From: Bacillota bacterium
Lineage (GTDB): Bacteria > Bacillota > Clostridia > Christensenellales > UMGS416
Direction: 5' to 3'
DNA: 64,000 nucleotides
Assembly: GCA_023421955.1 (NCBI GenBank)
Contig: JAEZSE010000023.1
Span: 1-64,000, forward strand
Shown here: positions 7,275 to 14,732 of the stretch, one piece after another
How the letters are laid out: each line of letters starts with the position of its first letter
How positions within the stretch are numbered: position 1 is the first letter of the stretch
Position numbers and translations under genes: made by a program
The notes under the pieces: generated by a model
What the model saw: the letters and a program-made list of their open reading frames with translations, nothing else
Told to the model about the DNA's origin: nothing
The model's database searches: none

Positions 7275-8813
7275 TTATGAATGCTTGAAATGCCGCATGC
7301 CGGTGAACACCATCGCGATGCCGGCTTCGTCGCAGGCTTCGATGCTGGCTTTGTCATTACCGGCTCCACCGGGCTGGATGATGGCAGTCACACCATATTT
7401 GGCCGCTTCCTGCACGCAGTCATCGAAGGGGAAGAACGCGTCGGAGGCCAGCACGGCACCCTTCACCTTGTCGCCGGAGCGCTCCAGCGCCTGCTGGGTG
7501 GGCCAGAAGCGGTTCACCTGGCCGCCACCGATGCCTAGAGACTGGCCATCGCGACCCACCACGATGGCGTTGGACTTGGTGTGTTTCACAATCTTCCAGG
7601 TAAAGAGAAGATCCTTCATCTCCTGCTCGGTGGGGGCGCGCTTGGTCACAACCTTGAGGTCGGTCTCGTGCAGCAGCTCGAGATCCATCTCCTGCACCAG
7701 AAGGCCACCCAGCACCTTTTTCATGTCGAAAGTGCCACGAGCCACAGGGGCGGCGATGCCGGGCAGCTTCAAAAGCCTGATGTTCTTCTTCTTGCCGAGG
7801 ATGTCCAGCGCCTCCGGCGCATAGTCCGGGGCGATCACGACCTCCAGGAAGATCTTGCCCATTTCGGCTGCGGTGGCAGCATCCACGGTGGTATTAACGG
7901 CGACGATGCCGCCGAAGATCGACATGGGGTCGGTCTCATAGGCCTTTGTCCAGGCTTCCAGCAACGTGGGCGCGCTGCCCACGCCGCAAGGCGTGGCATG
8001 CTTCACTGCCACCACAGTGGTCTCGGAAAACTCCCGCAGCAGATCCAGCGCGCCGTTGGCGTCGCCGATGTTGTTGTAGGAAAGCTCCTTGCCATGAAGC
8101 TGCTCGGCGGCTGCCAAAGACCCTGCCGCCGGGCTGACTTCCCGATAAAACACGGCGTTCTGGTGGGGGTTTTCTCCGTAACGCAAGTCCTGCTGCTTTT
8201 CATAAGTGACCGTGAGCGTCTCAGGGAACTGGATGCCCTGCTGCTTGCGCAGGTAATCAAAGATCATCGTGTCGTAGTTGGCAGTGTGCTCAAACACCTT
8301 GTATTGCAGGCGGCGCTTGGTGTCGCGAGACACATGACCGTTCTTTTTGAGTTCGTCCAGCACCACGGCATAATCGGCCGGATCCACCATTACAGCCACG
8401 TCCTGCCAGTTTTTGGCGGCAGCGCGCAGCATCGTGGGCCCGCCGATGTCGATGTTTTCCACGGCCTCCTCAAAGGTCACGCAGGGCTTGGCCACCGTTT
8501 GTTTGAAGGGGTAGAGGTTCACGGCGATGATGTCAATGGTTTCGACGCCCAGCTGGCTGAGCTGCTCCATGTGCTCGGTATTGCCGCGCATTGCCAGGAT
8601 TCCGGCGTGGATGAGCGGGTGCAATGTCTTCACCCGGCCATCGAGGCACTCAGGGAAGCCGGTGATGTCGCTGACCTCGGTCACAGCAAGGCCGGCCTTT
8701 TTGAGTGCCGTGGCTGTGCCGCCGGTGGAAATGAGCTGCACACCCAGCTCCGAAAGGCCCTGGGCGAACTCCACGATGCCTGTTTTGTCAAAGACGGAAA
8801 GGATGGCTCGCAT
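7275..8813 (-). CDS. purH: Bifunctional AICAR formyltransferase / IMP cyclohydrolase
   Basis: It catalyses the last two steps to IMP: formylation of AICAR with 10-formyl-tetrahydrofolate, then ring closure. Its 512 residues match the family. The N-terminal MGS-like cyclohydrolase domain starts RAILSVFDKTGIVEFAQGL and contains STGGTATALKKAGL. The C-terminal transformylase domain includes LRYGENPHQNAVFY, the KHATPCG motif near residue 265 and GGQVNRFWPTQQA-type residues near 440. The ATG at 8813 has AGGAGGATATATCC before it. It lies downstream of purN across a repeat-filled gap. Confidence 0.97.
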   Translation of the reverse strand: MRAILSVFDKTGIVEFAQGLSELGVQLISTGGTATALKKAGLAVTEVSDITGFPECLDGRVKTLHPLIHAGILAMRGNTEHMEQLSQLGVETIDIIAVNLYPFKQTVAKPCVTFEEAVENIDIGGPTMLRAAAKNWQDVAVMVDPADYAVVLDELKKNGHVSRDTKRRLQYKVFEHTANYDTMIFDYLRKQQGIQFPETLTVTYEKQQDLRYGENPHQNAVFYREVSPAAGSLAAAEQLHGKELSYNNIGDANGALDLLREFSETTVVAVKHATPCGVGSAPTLLEAWTKAYETDPMSIFGGIVAVNTTVDAATAAEMGKIFLEVVIAPDYAPEALDILGKKKNIRLLKLPGIAAPVARGTFDMKKVLGGLLVQEMDLELLHETDLKVVTKRAPTEQEMKDLLFTWKIVKHTKSNAIVVGRDGQSLGIGGGQVNRFWPTQQALERSGDKVKGAVLASDAFFPFDDCVQEAAKYGVTAIIQPGGAGNDKASIEACDEAGIAMVFTGMRHFKHS

Positions 8814-8849
8814 GGATATATCCTCCTGAAAAATTTGATACAAATTCAT

Positions 8850-8958
8850 TCTCCCTCCCCCAATCCCCTGGGGGAGGGGGCCAGGGGGTGAGGGTTGCCA
8901 GGATGGCTTGTTATCCGGGTCGATCGTTCTGGGGCAGGTATGGAACCCTGCCCCTCAC
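8850..8958. repeat. Family-A-like and family-B elements between purN and purH
   Basis: Bases 8850-8893 are a variant of the C-run/G-run family-A element. Bases 8931-8958 are a family-B hairpin (GGGGCAGG ... CCTGCCCC) with the usual TATGGAA loop. They fill the gap between purN and purH. Confidence 0.65.
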
Positions 8959-8973
8959 GTTAACAAACATGCC

Positions 8974-9597
8974 TCAAAGAATTGTAACCCTTCTCCCCTC
9001 CACCACAATCCTGTCCTCACAAATGAGCCTCACCGCCTCCACAAGCAGCCTGTGCTCATGGGGCAGGATGCGAGCGGCAAGGGTCTCCGCCGTGTCATCT
9101 GGCAGCACCTCCACGGCCTGCTGGAAAATAATCGGGCCGGTGTCCACGCCCTCCTCCACCAGATGGATCGTGCAGCCGGATACCTTTACGCCATGGGCCA
9201 ACACGGCCTCATGCACATGGTGGCCATACATCCCCATGCCGCAAAAGGCAGGGATCAACGCCGGGTGGGTGTTCACGATGCGGTTTTGGTAATATTTTAC
9301 CGTTTCTGACCCTAAAATGTCCAGCCATCCGGCTAAAACGAGCACTTCTGCTTCGTATTGCCGCAGCGTCTGTTGAATCCTGGTCTCGAAGGCTTCCTGC
9401 GAAGGGCTTGTCTTGCGGTTGATGTAGATGGCAGGGATACCAGCCAGACCGGCCCGCTCGGCGGCATAGGCGGCCTTGCGGTTGTAGATCAGGCAGACGA
9501 TCTTGCCAGGGATGCGGCCATCTGCCACGGCGTCGATGACCGCCTGGAAGTTGGTGCCGCCGCCGGTCGCAAACACGGCGATGCGTTTCACAGGCAC
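8974..9597 (-). CDS. purN: Phosphoribosylglycinamide formyltransferase
   Basis: It transfers a formyl group from 10-formyl-THF to GAR, the third purine step. The protein has 207 residues. It shows the phosphate loop ATGGGTNFQAVID near residue 9, the catalytic Asn-His region NTHPALIPAF near 110 (NxH), and GVDTGPIIFQ with the catalytic Asp near 150. In this copy the usual HPSLLP reads HPALIP and the following segment is CGMGMYGHHVHEAV. The gene overlaps the end of purM by 10 bases, indicating coupled translation. Confidence 0.95.
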   Translation of the reverse strand: MPVKRIAVFATGGGTNFQAVIDAVADGRIPGKIVCLIYNRKAAYAAERAGLAGIPAIYINRKTSPSQEAFETRIQQTLRQYEAEVLVLAGWLDILGSETVKYYQNRIVNTHPALIPAFCGMGMYGHHVHEAVLAHGVKVSGCTIHLVEEGVDTGPIIFQQAVEVLPDDTAETLAARILPHEHRLLVEAVRLICEDRIVVEGRRVTIL

Positions 9598-10613
9598 AGC
9601 TCGATGCCCCCCTGCCCTTCTTTCACCTCGCCGATGAGATAAGCCCGATCACCCAGGGCAGTGGCCTTCTCAGCTACGATGCCGGCGATGGCCGGGTCGA
9701 CGGCCAGCACCATGCCGATGCCCATGTTGTAAGTGTTGTAAATTGAGCGGTCAGAGATACCACCCAGCTGTTGCAGATATTGGAACACCGGTGGGATCAC
9801 CCAGCTGCCGCCATGGATCACGGCCTTCAAGCCTTCGGGGATGATGCGCGGGATGTTTTCAATGAAGCCGCCGCCGGTGATATGGGCGATGCCTTTGAGC
9901 TCAAATTCTTTCACCAGCTCCAGGATTGTGTTCACATAGATGCGAGTGGGTACAAGCAGTTCTTCGCCGGCCGTGCGGCCAAACTCGGGAATGAAGCGCT
10001 GGAGCGCATCCGGCGTGTCGCCCAAAAGCTTGCGGGAAAGGGAGAATCCGTTGCTGTGCACACCGGAGGAAGCCAGGCCCACGAGGATGTCGCCGGGTTT
10101 GATGGAAGCGCCGGTGATGGACTTTTTGCGGTCCACAATGCCTACGGCAAAACCAGCCAGGTCATATTCCCCCTCGGGGTAAAAGCCCGGCATTTCGGCG
10201 GTCTCACCGCCGATCAAGGCGCACTGGCCCTGCACGCAACCCTCGGCCACACCCTTCACGACCTCGGCGGCCTTCACTGGGTCCAGCTTGCCGGTGGCGA
10301 GATAATCCAGAAAGAACAACGGCTTGGCGCCCTGGCAGATGATGTCGTTCACACACATCGCAACAGCGTCGATACCCACGGTGTCATGTTTGTCCATCGC
10401 GAAAGCAATCTTGAGCTTTGTGCCAACGCCGTCGGTGCCGGAGACGAGCACCGGCTCCTCCATGTCTTTGAATGCCGCCAGCGAAAAGAAGCCCCCGAAG
10501 GAGCCCACATCACCCAGCACACCGGGGATCAGCGTGCGCTTGATGTGCTGCTTGTAGAGGCTGACGGCCTCATAACCTGCTTCGACGTCTACTCCGGCTT
10601 GTTTGTAGTCCAT
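9588..10613 (-). CDS. purM: Phosphoribosylformylglycinamidine cyclo-ligase (AIR synthase)
   Basis: This ATP-dependent enzyme closes FGAM to AIR. It has 341 residues, as expected. Typical motifs are DVEAGYEAVSLYKQHIK at the N-terminus, VSGTDGVGTKLKIAF near residue 58, GIDAVAMCVNDIICQGAKPLFFLDY near 84, IGGETAEMPG near 135, SSGVHSNGFSL near 180 and HITGGGFIENIPR near 238. GGGAGG precedes the ATG. No purL, purQ or purS is in the window, so FGAM synthase must be encoded elsewhere. Confidence 0.97.
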   Translation of the reverse strand: MDYKQAGVDVEAGYEAVSLYKQHIKRTLIPGVLGDVGSFGGFFSLAAFKDMEEPVLVSGTDGVGTKLKIAFAMDKHDTVGIDAVAMCVNDIICQGAKPLFFLDYLATGKLDPVKAAEVVKGVAEGCVQGQCALIGGETAEMPGFYPEGEYDLAGFAVGIVDRKKSITGASIKPGDILVGLASSGVHSNGFSLSRKLLGDTPDALQRFIPEFGRTAGEELLVPTRIYVNTILELVKEFELKGIAHITGGGFIENIPRIIPEGLKAVIHGGSWVIPPVFQYLQQLGGISDRSIYNTYNMGIGMVLAVDPAIAGIVAEKATALGDRAYLIGEVKEGQGGIELCL

Positions 10614-10640
10614 ATTGTCCTCCCAAATGAACCGTTCTTT

Positions 10641-10772
10641 GGGCGGGTATGGAACCCCGCCCCTACCAGGAAAAGTGCATCGTTTTCATGCTACCGCCCT
10701 ACCCGCCCTTGTTTTTGCCGTAGGCAAAAATTCAAGGGGGGATGGCCCCCACAGGGGCCAGGGGGGATTTCT
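10641..10772. repeat. Family-B then family-A palindromic elements between purF and purM
   Basis: Bases 10641-10667 form GGGCGGG / CCCGCCC with a TATGGAA loop and the conserved 3' CTACC. Bases 10703-10772 are a family-A copy whose apical stem is GGCCCC / GGGGCC (10744-10749 with 10754-10759) around a CACA loop. The 207-base gap 10614-10820 holds no gene. Confidence 0.75.
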
Positions 10773-10820
10773 TAGGGATGCCTAGAGATAAATCTCACAA
10801 GAGGGGGTTGGGGGTAAGGG

Positions 10821-12224
10821 TTATATCTCCACCGGATATCTCCCATCGAAGCACCCGGTGCAGAACCCACATCCAGAGCCCTCCACGGTTTTCATCAAAT
10901 CGCCAAGGCTCAGATACTCCAGGCTGTCAGCTCCGATGATCTTACGGATCTCCTCAATGGAGTGGTTTGCGCCAATCAATTGATCGGAGTTGGGAGTGTC
11001 AATGCCGAAATAGCACGGGAACCGCACCGGCGGGGAGCTGACGCGCATGTGCACTTCTCGGGCGCCCGCCATTCGGAGCATTTCAACTATCTTGCGGCTG
11101 GTTGTTCCGCGCACGATGCTGTCATCCAGCAGCACCACGCGTTTGCCCTGCACGTTGCGGCGGAGGGCATTCAGCTTGATTTTCACACCGTTTTCGCGCA
11201 TTTGCTGTTGAGGCTGGATGAACGTGCGGCCCACATAACGGTTCTTGGCCAGGCTCTCACCGTAGGGAATGCCAGACTCCTTGGCGTAGCCAATGGCGGC
11301 GGTGATTGCCGAATCGGGCACACCGGACACAAGGTCGGCCTCCACCGGGAAGCGGCGGGCCAGCAACCTTCCAGCGTTTTCACGGGCCTGATAGGCGCTG
11401 ATGCCATCGATCACACTATCGGTGCGGGCAAAATAAACGAACTCAAAAATGCAAAGCTTGCTCTCCAGCGGGATTTCTGTGCGGATGGACTTGAGACCAT
11501 CCTGGTCGATCACGATGATTTCACCGGGGCGCACATCGCGGATGAACTCAGCACCTACTGCATCAAAAGCACAAGACTCGCTCGCCACCACATAAGCATT
11601 GCCGACGCGGCCCAGTGCCAGCGGACGGATACCCAGAGGGTCACGCACTCCAATCAGTTTGTCCTTCGTCATAATGACCAAGCCGTAGCTGCCCTTGATC
11701 TGTTGCATGGCGTGCTTGATGGCATCGATGATGTCGCCGCCCTTGCGCGCGATGATGGACGCAATGATCTCAGTGTCCAGCGTGGTCTGAAAGATACTGC
11801 CAAGGCTCTCAAGCTCAGAACGCAGCGCCTCCGCATTCACCAGGTTGCCGTTGTGGGCCAGGGCTATGGTGCCCTCACTGTAGCGCACCACCAGCGGCTG
11901 GCTGTTAGTAAGCTCGCTGGCGCCACTGGTGGAATAGCGCACATGACCAATGCCAAGGTGCCCTGCCCCAAGGCGAGCCATGGCCTCCTCTTCACCGAAC
12001 ACCTCATTGACCAGGCCCATTGCTTTGTGGCCTCTGATCTCGCGTCCGTCAGACACAGCCATGCCGGCACTTTCCTGGCCCCGGTGCTGCAGGGCATACA
12101 GGCCGTAATACAGCGCTTCGCCCACAGGCGCTCCGCTGTCGTCAAATAGGCCCACGATGCCACACTCCTCGGGCATCACATCATTCCATGGTTTGAGGCG
12201 GTGATAAGGGCAAAGCGCTTTCAT
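10821..12224 (-). CDS. purF: Amidophosphoribosyltransferase
   Basis: It makes phosphoribosylamine from PRPP and glutamine, the committed step of purine synthesis. The N-terminal Ntn glutaminase Cys lies in PEECGIVGLF (Cys21), so a 20-residue propeptide must be cut off. The PRPP loop VVLLDDSIVRGTTSRKIVE is near residue 345. Cysteines in SKLCIFEF, RFPCYFG and GCGFCTGCF match the four ligands of the iron-sulfur cluster found in the Bacillus subtilis enzyme, so an oxygen-sensitive cluster form is likely. The ATG lies one base after the purC stop with GAAAGG upstream. Confidence 0.97.
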   Translation of the reverse strand: MKALCPYHRLKPWNDVMPEECGIVGLFDDSGAPVGEALYYGLYALQHRGQESAGMAVSDGREIRGHKAMGLVNEVFGEEEAMARLGAGHLGIGHVRYSTSGASELTNSQPLVVRYSEGTIALAHNGNLVNAEALRSELESLGSIFQTTLDTEIIASIIARKGGDIIDAIKHAMQQIKGSYGLVIMTKDKLIGVRDPLGIRPLALGRVGNAYVVASESCAFDAVGAEFIRDVRPGEIIVIDQDGLKSIRTEIPLESKLCIFEFVYFARTDSVIDGISAYQARENAGRLLARRFPVEADLVSGVPDSAITAAIGYAKESGIPYGESLAKNRYVGRTFIQPQQQMRENGVKIKLNALRRNVQGKRVVLLDDSIVRGTTSRKIVEMLRMAGAREVHMRVSSPPVRFPCYFGIDTPNSDQLIGANHSIEEIRKIIGADSLEYLSLGDLMKTVEGSGCGFCTGCFDGRYPVEI

Positions 12225-12225
12225 G

Positions 12226-12942
12226 TTATGCCTTTCCGCCCATCAGGCGATGGAGCACTTCCTGGTATGCTTCCTCCACATCGCCCAAATCGCGGCGGAA
12301 ACGGTCTTTATCCAGCTTCTGGCCGGTGGTAGTGTCCCAGAACCGGCAGGTGTCAGGAGATATTTCATCTGCGAGGATGATCTGGCCGTGAAAACGGCCG
12401 AACTCCAGCTTGAAGTCAATCAATTCGATGTTGGATTCTTTGAGATAAGCAGAGAGGATGTCGTTGACCATGAAGGAATACTCAGCGATCTTCGCCATTT
12501 CCTCAGGCGTGGCAAGCCCCATGGCGGCGATGTGGTAGTCGTTGATCATCGGATCGCCCAGTTCATCGTTCTTGTAGCTGTATTCCAGCACTGTCTTGGC
12601 GAGCTTCTGGCCCTCAGGCAAACCCAATCGCTTGCTCAAGCTGCCAGCAGCGATGTTGCGCACGATCACTTCAACGGGCACGATGGAAACCTTCTTCACA
12701 ATTGTCTCGCGGTCATTGATCTGCTCCACAAAGTGTGTCGGGATGCCCTTACCCTCCAGCATCCGGAACAGGTGGTTTGATACCACGTTGTTTACCACAC
12801 CCTTGCCCACAATGGTGCCGCGCTTCAGGCCGTTGAACGCCGTGGCGTCATCCTTGTAGGATACGATTACATAATCGGGATTGTCGGTGGCGAACACTTT
12901 CTTGGCCTTTCCCTCGTAGAGCTGCTCCATCTTTTGCATCAT
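12226..12942 (-). CDS. purC: SAICAR synthase
   Basis: It joins CAIR and aspartate using ATP. The 238-residue protein begins EQLYEGKAKKVFATDNPDYVIV and contains the SAICAR signature FxLEFGRFHGQIILADEISPDTCRFW near residue 190. The first of two adjacent ATGs (12942) is 8 bases after GAGAGGAG. It starts 4 bases past the purE stop and is followed by purF after one base, so translation is tightly linked. Confidence 0.97.
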   Translation of the reverse strand: MMQKMEQLYEGKAKKVFATDNPDYVIVSYKDDATAFNGLKRGTIVGKGVVNNVVSNHLFRMLEGKGIPTHFVEQINDRETIVKKVSIVPVEVIVRNIAAGSLSKRLGLPEGQKLAKTVLEYSYKNDELGDPMINDYHIAAMGLATPEEMAKIAEYSFMVNDILSAYLKESNIELIDFKLEFGRFHGQIILADEISPDTCRFWDTTTGQKLDKDRFRRDLGDVEEAYQEVLHRLMGGKA

Positions 12943-12946
12943 GGGG

Positions 12947-13432
12947 TTATCTCCTCTCCAGCTTATCGTCTGCATCGATCACCTTTTTAGCCATATCCGC
13001 CTTAAACGCAATCAGTTGTTCAGCAAGCTCCTGGTAGCGTAGTGCCAATACCTGCGCAGCGAGAATGGCTGCATTCTCTGATGCGTCCACCCCCACCGTG
13101 GCCACCGGCACACCTGCCGGCATCTGCACGATGCTCAGCAGCGAATCCATGCCATCCATAAAGCTTGATTTCATCGGGATTCCAATCACCGGCAGCGTGG
13201 TAAACGCCGCCAAAACGCCTGGCAAATGCGCTGCTTTGCCGGCAGCGGCTATGATGGCGTCATACCCGTTGGCAACAGCTTTTTTTGCAAACTCAGCTGC
13301 CCGATCCGGTGTGCGGTGCGCCGACAAAATCCGTACATCAACTTCAATCCCAAATGATTTTAAGCGGTTGACTCCCGCTTCCAACGCGGGCATGTCCGAG
13401 CCACTGCCCATGATCAATGCCACCTTTGGCAT
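12947..13432 (-). CDS. purE: N5-carboxyaminoimidazole ribonucleotide mutase
   Basis: This class I PurE of 161 residues converts N5-CAIR to CAIR. Hallmarks are the N-terminal GSGSDMP motif near residue 9, SAHRTPD near 37, AAGKAAHLPGVLAAFTTLPVIG near 67 and PAGVPVATV near 105. It is the first gene of the pur operon, with GGAGG before the ATG and a sigma-A promoter about 40 bases upstream. No purK is seen in the window. Confidence 0.97.
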   Translation of the reverse strand: MPKVALIMGSGSDMPALEAGVNRLKSFGIEVDVRILSAHRTPDRAAEFAKKAVANGYDAIIAAAGKAAHLPGVLAAFTTLPVIGIPMKSSFMDGMDSLLSIVQMPAGVPVATVGVDASENAAILAAQVLALRYQELAEQLIAFKADMAKKVIDADDKLERR

Positions 13433-13473
13433 GGTTTTCCTCCATATGGTTTATCAAAGTGAAGTATGCAGCT

Positions 13474-13502
13474 ATCATATCAGATTACAGTAAGCTGTTC
13501 AA
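13474..13502 (-). promoter_or_regulatory. Promoter of the pur operon
   Basis: On the minus strand TTGAAC, a 17-base spacer and TATGAT (extended by TGA just before it) place the start near 13467. That leaves a leader of about 35 nt, too short for a purine riboswitch. Confidence 0.75.
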
Positions 13503-13511
13503 GCATAAACA

Positions 13512-13545
13512 GGAACTATTTTGTGATTTTTTGTGATATTGTTCG
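13512..13545 (-). promoter_or_regulatory. Possible paired PurR boxes
   Basis: On the minus strand ACGAACAAT is followed after a 16-base spacer by ATAGTTCC, its imperfect inverted partner, just upstream of the -35. Gram-positive PurR binds two inverted boxes with a CGAA core at about this spacing. The second box is degenerate, so the call is tentative. Confidence 0.4.
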
Positions 13546-13577
13546 TGTTTTTTATGAGAATCCATGATATAAAAGCA

Positions 13578-13604
13578 GGTTTCTATCTGTATACAATAGA
13601 AACC
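13578..13604 (-). terminator. Terminator after the HD-GYP gene
   Basis: A perfect 9-bp stem, GGTTTCTAT / ATAGAAACC, is followed on the minus strand by TGCTTTTAT. It separates the HD-GYP gene from the pur promoter. Confidence 0.7.
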
Positions 13605-13632
13605 CGAATAATAAGAAAGGACACAGATTCGA

Positions 13633-14715
13633 TCAAAGGCATGGCGGTTTGTGCTTCAACAACGGAAAGTGAATTTTATACTCACAGTCTTCAATCTGGT
13701 ATTGATCATCGTGAAATAAAGACTCGCATGCGGCAACAACATCCGGATTGAACTTCGTAGTTCGGCCCGCGCGGATTTCCTCCAACGCGGCCTCGATGCC
13801 CAATGCCGGGCGGTAAGGCCGGTGTGACATCATAGCCTCCACCACATCGGCAACCATAATGATCTGAGCTTCCAGAGTAATACTCTCCTTCGTGAGCCCT
13901 TGGGGATACCCGGTGCCGTCACACCGCTCATGGTGTTGGTATAGCGTTTTACCTATAACATCGGGCAGATCAACCCGCATCATCATTTCATAACTGGCAG
14001 CCGGGTGGTTCTGGATGAGCGCCCGCTCCAGTTCGTTGAGCTTGCCGGGCTTGGACAGGATCTCCGTTGGGATCGAAATTTTCCCGATGTCGTGGATATA
14101 GCCGATGATCCGCAGCATCCGCGTTGTTTTGTTATCCAACCCCATCTTGGTGGCAATAGCGGCCGAAAGGTTTCCAACCCGCCGTTGGTGGCCGGCGGTA
14201 TAGGGATCACGGGCTTCCACCACGGAAGTGAGCAACGACACAATGCCCTGCATTGCATTTTGCAATTCGTTGGTGCGAAGCTCTACAATATGCTCCAGGT
14301 TGCGTTGATAAGCCTGGTTCGCTTGTTCTAAAGCGGTCTTCTGATCGGTGAGCTCCTTGACCAGCGCAGCGGATCGAACTGCCTTCAGAAACGCCTCTCG
14401 GGTGATTGGCTTGACCAGATAATCATTGGCGCCTTGCTGCACAGCGGTGATTGCTGTATCCACTGAAGGCTCGCCGGTCATCACAATATACTGGATATCC
14501 TTGGATTTTGCTCTTACAATGCCCAACAGCTCAATGCCGGAGACCCTGGGCATGATAATGTCGGACACAACAACATCGTAATTGTACTCCTCCAGCATCC
14601 GGGTGGCAGCCGGTACGTCTTCCGCATTATCCGCCTGATGGCCTTCGAGGCGCAGGAACTCGCATAGTGTCAGGCGAATGCTTCTCTCGTCATCGACAAT
14701 CAGAATCCTGCTCAT
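13633..14715 (-). CDS. Response regulator with HD-GYP output domain
   Basis: This 360-residue protein has a receiver domain at residues 1-120 (VDDERSIR, phosphoacceptor Asp in VVVSDIIMP, Lys in LVKP). A coiled linker follows, then an HD-GYP domain from about 165 (GHQRRV, HDIGK, HHERCDGTGYP). HD-GYP domains cleave cyclic di-GMP, so phosphorylation by the neighbouring kinase probably controls this. The ATG at 14715 follows GGAGGG and lies 17 bases after the kinase stop, so the pair is a two-component operon. The window's diguanylate cyclase (55149-56018) could be the opposing enzyme, but this is only inference. Confidence 0.9.
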   Translation of the reverse strand: MSRILIVDDERSIRLTLCEFLRLEGHQADNAEDVPAATRMLEEYNYDVVVSDIIMPRVSGIELLGIVRAKSKDIQYIVMTGEPSVDTAITAVQQGANDYLVKPITREAFLKAVRSAALVKELTDQKTALEQANQAYQRNLEHIVELRTNELQNAMQGIVSLLTSVVEARDPYTAGHQRRVGNLSAAIATKMGLDNKTTRMLRIIGYIHDIGKISIPTEILSKPGKLNELERALIQNHPAASYEMMMRVDLPDVIGKTLYQHHERCDGTGYPQGLTKESITLEAQIIMVADVVEAMMSHRPYRPALGIEAALEEIRAGRTTKFNPDVVAACESLFHDDQYQIEDCEYKIHFPLLKHKPPCL

Positions 14716-14732
14716 TTCATCCCTCCGCAATT

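Noticed and set aside
7232..7369. ATG start at 7369 for the PfkB-type kinase
   Set aside because: It would overlap purH by 95 bases, and the extra residues match no kinase. TTG 7231 has a ribosome site and fits the domain start.
7581..12149. Long plus-strand open frames opposite purH, purM and purF (up to 436 codons)
   Set aside because: They mirror well-recognised minus-strand enzymes, have odd composition (His/Gly/Gln-rich) and no family motifs. High GC produces such antisense frames.
13433..13473. Purine riboswitch before purE
   Set aside because: The leader from the mapped promoter is only about 35 nt, with no room for an aptamer.
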